Source of the DNA: Novosphingobium beihaiense
GTDB lineage: Bacteria > Pseudomonadota > Alphaproteobacteria > Sphingomonadales > Sphingomonadaceae
Assembly: GCF_022832375.1 (NCBI RefSeq)
Contig: NZ_JALHLG010000036.1
Coordinates: 1 to 52,811 of the forward strand
DNA length: 52,811 nt
Reading direction: 5' to 3'
The notes beneath the pieces are model-generated. The model had not been told where the DNA came from. It did no database searches and worked only from the letters and a program-made list of their open reading frames with translations. This document shows, piece after piece, positions 51,416 through 52,811 of this stretch; the stretch's first letter is position 1, and every line of letters begins with the position of its first letter. A program made the translations under genes and the position numbers.

Positions 51416-51982
51416 ATGAAGGCAAATCCGCGCCCCCGCACCATCGCCCTGCGTATCCTCTCTCTCCCAGTGCTTGCCGCCGTAACGCAGCTCGGCGCCT
51501 GCGTGCCGCAGCCGCCCAAGCCCGCACCTGCCCCCACGCCTTCAACTGCAGCGCGCCCGGCCCCGCCGCCGCCCGCACCGGCAGCGCCGCCCACGGTGTC
51601 GCCCGCCCCCAACTGGCGCGACCAGCCCGCGACGCCGGGCAACTGGCACTGGTCCCGCTCGGCTAGCGGGTCCGACGCGGCTTTCGCGAACGGGCAGTTC
51701 GTCTTGCACTGCAATCCGGCTCGCCACACGATTACTCTGCTGCGCGCCATGGCCGGGGCCAGTGGCCAGGTTGCGATGACAATCCGCACCAGCGAGACCA
51801 CCCGCGCCCTGCCCGCCGTGCCGGTTGCAGGCGGCGTGGGCGTCACGCTCATGGCGCGCGATCCGCTGCTCGATGCCATGGCGTTCAGCCGGGGCCGCTT
51901 CGCCGTGGAAACCACGGGTGCCGCCCCGCTCTACATCCCGAGCTGGACCGAAGTATCGCGAGTCATCGAAGACTGCCGCTAG
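51416..51982 (+). CDS. proline-rich lipoprotein, unknown function
   Basis: A 188-residue protein with a signal peptide and lipobox LGAC. A Pro/Ala-rich linker (KPAPAPTPSTAARPAPPPPAP) precedes a domain with GNWHWSRSASGSDAAFANGQFVLHC and SRVIEDCR, which has two Cys. No enzyme family is recognised. Start choice is uncertain: GTG codons at 51386, 51395 and 51410 are in frame, with GAGG before 51395; ATG 51416 gives the best signal peptide. Confidence 0.7.
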   Translation: MKANPRPRTIALRILSLPVLAAVTQLGACVPQPPKPAPAPTPSTAARPAPPPPAPAAPPTVSPAPNWRDQPATPGNWHWSRSASGSDAAFANGQFVLHCNPARHTITLLRAMAGASGQVAMTIRTSETTRALPAVPVAGGVGVTLMARDPLLDAMAFSRGRFAVETTGAAPLYIPSWTEVSRVIEDCR

Positions 51983-52263
51983 GACACACTCCAAGGCGAG
52001 GCGAAACAGGCCGAAATTCTGCAAATTTTCAGGGAAAGCAGGCCGCACTTTCCAGCGCCCCAAACCGTGCCTGCAAGTGACCGCACAGCTGGGGAAAACT
52101 GACCGGAAGCCGAGATAATGACGGCAAAAAAAATGATTGCAAGACTTGTTGTGCGCCGCAGAATCAGACACAAATTTTCACAGAACAGCGGGACCTGGGA
52201 AACGCGCCCGGAACATCCCAAAGTTCATGCCGCTTCATTGCGGCAACCTGGCTCAACAGCGCG
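51983..52263. other. start of an 830-bp region without a conventional gene
   Basis: This stretch is noticeably less GC-rich than coding DNA. TTGCAA (52137-52142) and AGAATC (52160-52165) are spaced 17 nt apart and may be a promoter for the small unit downstream. GCCGC/GCGGC (52229-52244) is a hairpin that would lie in its leader. No longer reading frame looks real. Confidence 0.35.
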
Positions 52264-52277
52264 AAAGGAGGTGATCC
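52264..52277 (+). promoter_or_regulatory. perfect 14-nt complement of the 16S rRNA 3' tail
   Basis: AAAGGAGGTGATCC is the exact reverse complement of GGATCACCTCCTTT, the 3' end of alphaproteobacterial 16S rRNA. Natural Shine-Dalgarno sequences usually match 4-6 nt. It sits one nt before an ATG; the GGAGG core is seven nt from that ATG, the ideal spacing. Confidence 0.85.
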
Positions 52278-52278
52278 G

Positions 52279-52335
52279 ATGTCTCATGGTTCAGCAGAGA
52301 GGTCGGCAATTTCCGTCGCGAGGCATTATCGCTGA
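52279..52335 (+). CDS. 18-codon micro-ORF after perfect Shine-Dalgarno
   Basis: ATG to TGA gives MSHGSAERSAISVARHYR, a short basic peptide. It follows the 14-nt anti-SD match and is followed, 55 nt later, by a strong hairpin. It may be a leader peptide, a functional micropeptide or part of a regulatory RNA that binds ribosomes. No family is recognised. Length makes the coding claim uncertain; the ribosome-binding context is what supports it. Confidence 0.5.
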   Translation: MSHGSAERSAISVARHYR

Positions 52336-52390
52336 TTTCAATTAAGCGATAAAGGTACTCGCTGGCGGCACTTCCGGCCGCTGACCATGC

Positions 52391-52430
52391 GAAGGGCCGT
52401 ACCGGTTTTCCGGTGCGGCCCTTCTCATTT
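52391..52430 (+). terminator. terminator-like hairpin of the micro-ORF unit
   Basis: GAAGGGCCGTACCGG (52391-52405), loop TTTT, CCGGTGCGGCCCTTC (52410-52424) is a 15-bp stem with one G-T pair. TCATTT follows, a weak T-run. With the possible promoter at 52137 it would bound a transcript of about 250 nt. Confidence 0.6.
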
Positions 52431-52462
52431 CAAGGTCCAGCCCCGCCCAGAACCGTGCAGCG

Positions 52463-52478
52463 AAACTTCGCGAAGTTT
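52463..52478. promoter_or_regulatory. 16-nt perfect palindrome
   Basis: AAACTTCGCGAAGTTT is fully self-complementary and lies in a gene-free region. GATTTTCGCAAAATC (52497-52511) nearby is another inverted repeat. Both could be operators for a gene outside the window or for the small unit; no such protein is known here. Confidence 0.4.
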
Positions 52479-52705
52479 GCCCATACCGGCCACGGCAGAT
52501 TTTCGCAAAATCAGCTAATTCCAAACAGTTCGCCACACTGGAACTTCATGCTCCAGAGAGCGCGTTTGCCGAAGAAGATGAACGGTTCAAAGAGCACGGG
52601 CAAACAGATGCCACGCGCAGTGTGACAGAGACCGCCAGTGTAGGAAAACGGCTCGCGCCGGGCTCAACATCGGAACAGCTATTCCACGCCGGGAGTCCAA
52701 GCCAA

Positions 52706-52811
52706 TCCTCCCTGTCCCCGCAGGGGATGGGGAGGTGGCGCGCACGCAGTGCGTGACGGAGGGGTCTCTCCCCCTCCACCACCAGCTGCCCTTTGGGCAG
52801 TTCATCCTGAG
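52706..52811. repeat. family B hairpin repeat, copy 3, with exchanged tail
   Basis: The left arm (52706-52735) is identical to that of the 36347 copy, and the interior to 52780 closely matches. The tail then switches to CTGCCCTTTGGGCAGTTCAT and CCTGAG, which is the inverse of the module nested in the family A copies at 9061 and 12482. The element runs off the window edge. Confidence 0.75.

Noticed and set aside
52264..52277. Fragment of a 16S rRNA gene on the minus strand
   Set aside because: The match stops at GGATCACCTCCTTT; the preceding 16S bases (AACCTGCGGCT) are not present, so only the tail complement is there.
9061..52811. CRISPR array formed by the repeats
   Set aside because: The repeats are dispersed, of several families and not regularly spaced, and no cas gene is present.

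Overview
The window is GC-rich chromosomal DNA from an alphaproteobacterium, most likely a sphingomonad such as Novosphingobium. That assignment is inferred from gene content: a TonB-dependent receptor, P450 with ferredoxin, Rieske oxygenases, class III CoA-transferases, metZ, a short recO, and intergenic hairpin repeats. No rRNA or tRNA gene, CRISPR array, phage or transposase gene was found.

Layout. (1) 1-1886, plus strand: end of a TPM-domain protein, a second TPM protein, a NUDIX hydrolase and two small unknown genes. (2) 7300-1867, minus strand: a compact valine-catabolism operon (isobutyryl-CoA dehydrogenase, 3-hydroxyisobutyryl-CoA hydrolase, enoyl-CoA hydratase, 3-hydroxyisobutyrate dehydrogenase) with a lipoprotein, a YunG-like gene, an 86-residue membrane protein and a GNAT acetyltransferase interleaved. 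(3) 7617-36334: a catabolic region. A minus-strand block (ferredoxin, P450, SDR, TonB receptor) diverges near 15.6 kb from a plus-strand block (amidohydrolase, Rieske oxygenase, two CoA-transferases, flavin-dependent oxidoreductase, DUF35 protein, thiolase-like protein). Further right are an acyltransferase, a LacI regulator, an MFS exporter/importer, VOC proteins, SDRs, a third CoA-transferase, a PaaG-like hydratase/isomerase, a nitronate monooxygenase-like protein and a second Rieske oxygenase with an enlarged cluster-binding loop. Together they suggest uptake, oxygenation, CoA activation and C-C cleavage of an unidentified, probably alicyclic or polycyclic, carbon source. (4) 36489-51982: mostly housekeeping genes: S9 peptidase, DUF1214-type protein, LysR regulator, DUF924, apaG, an HWE histidine kinase that seems to start at CTG, metZ, a protein-mannosyltransferase-like enzyme and its probable polyprenyl-phosphate sugar synthase, leuB, recO, ubiK, tspO, tlyA and a lipoprotein. 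(5) 51983-52811: no conventional gene, but an apparent small transcription unit with a 14-nt perfect match to the 16S anti-Shine-Dalgarno tail before an 18-codon reading frame, followed by a terminator hairpin.

The window is studded with at least four families of palindromic intergenic repeats (here called A to D). Some carry 28-30 bp perfect inverted ends, some are nested, and one lies directly against a start codon.

The strongest candidates for something undescribed are the perfect Shine-Dalgarno micro-gene (52264-52430) and the divergent oxygenase/CoA cluster (10066-24029). Next come the CTG-initiated sensor kinase (42077-43432) and the modular repeats.
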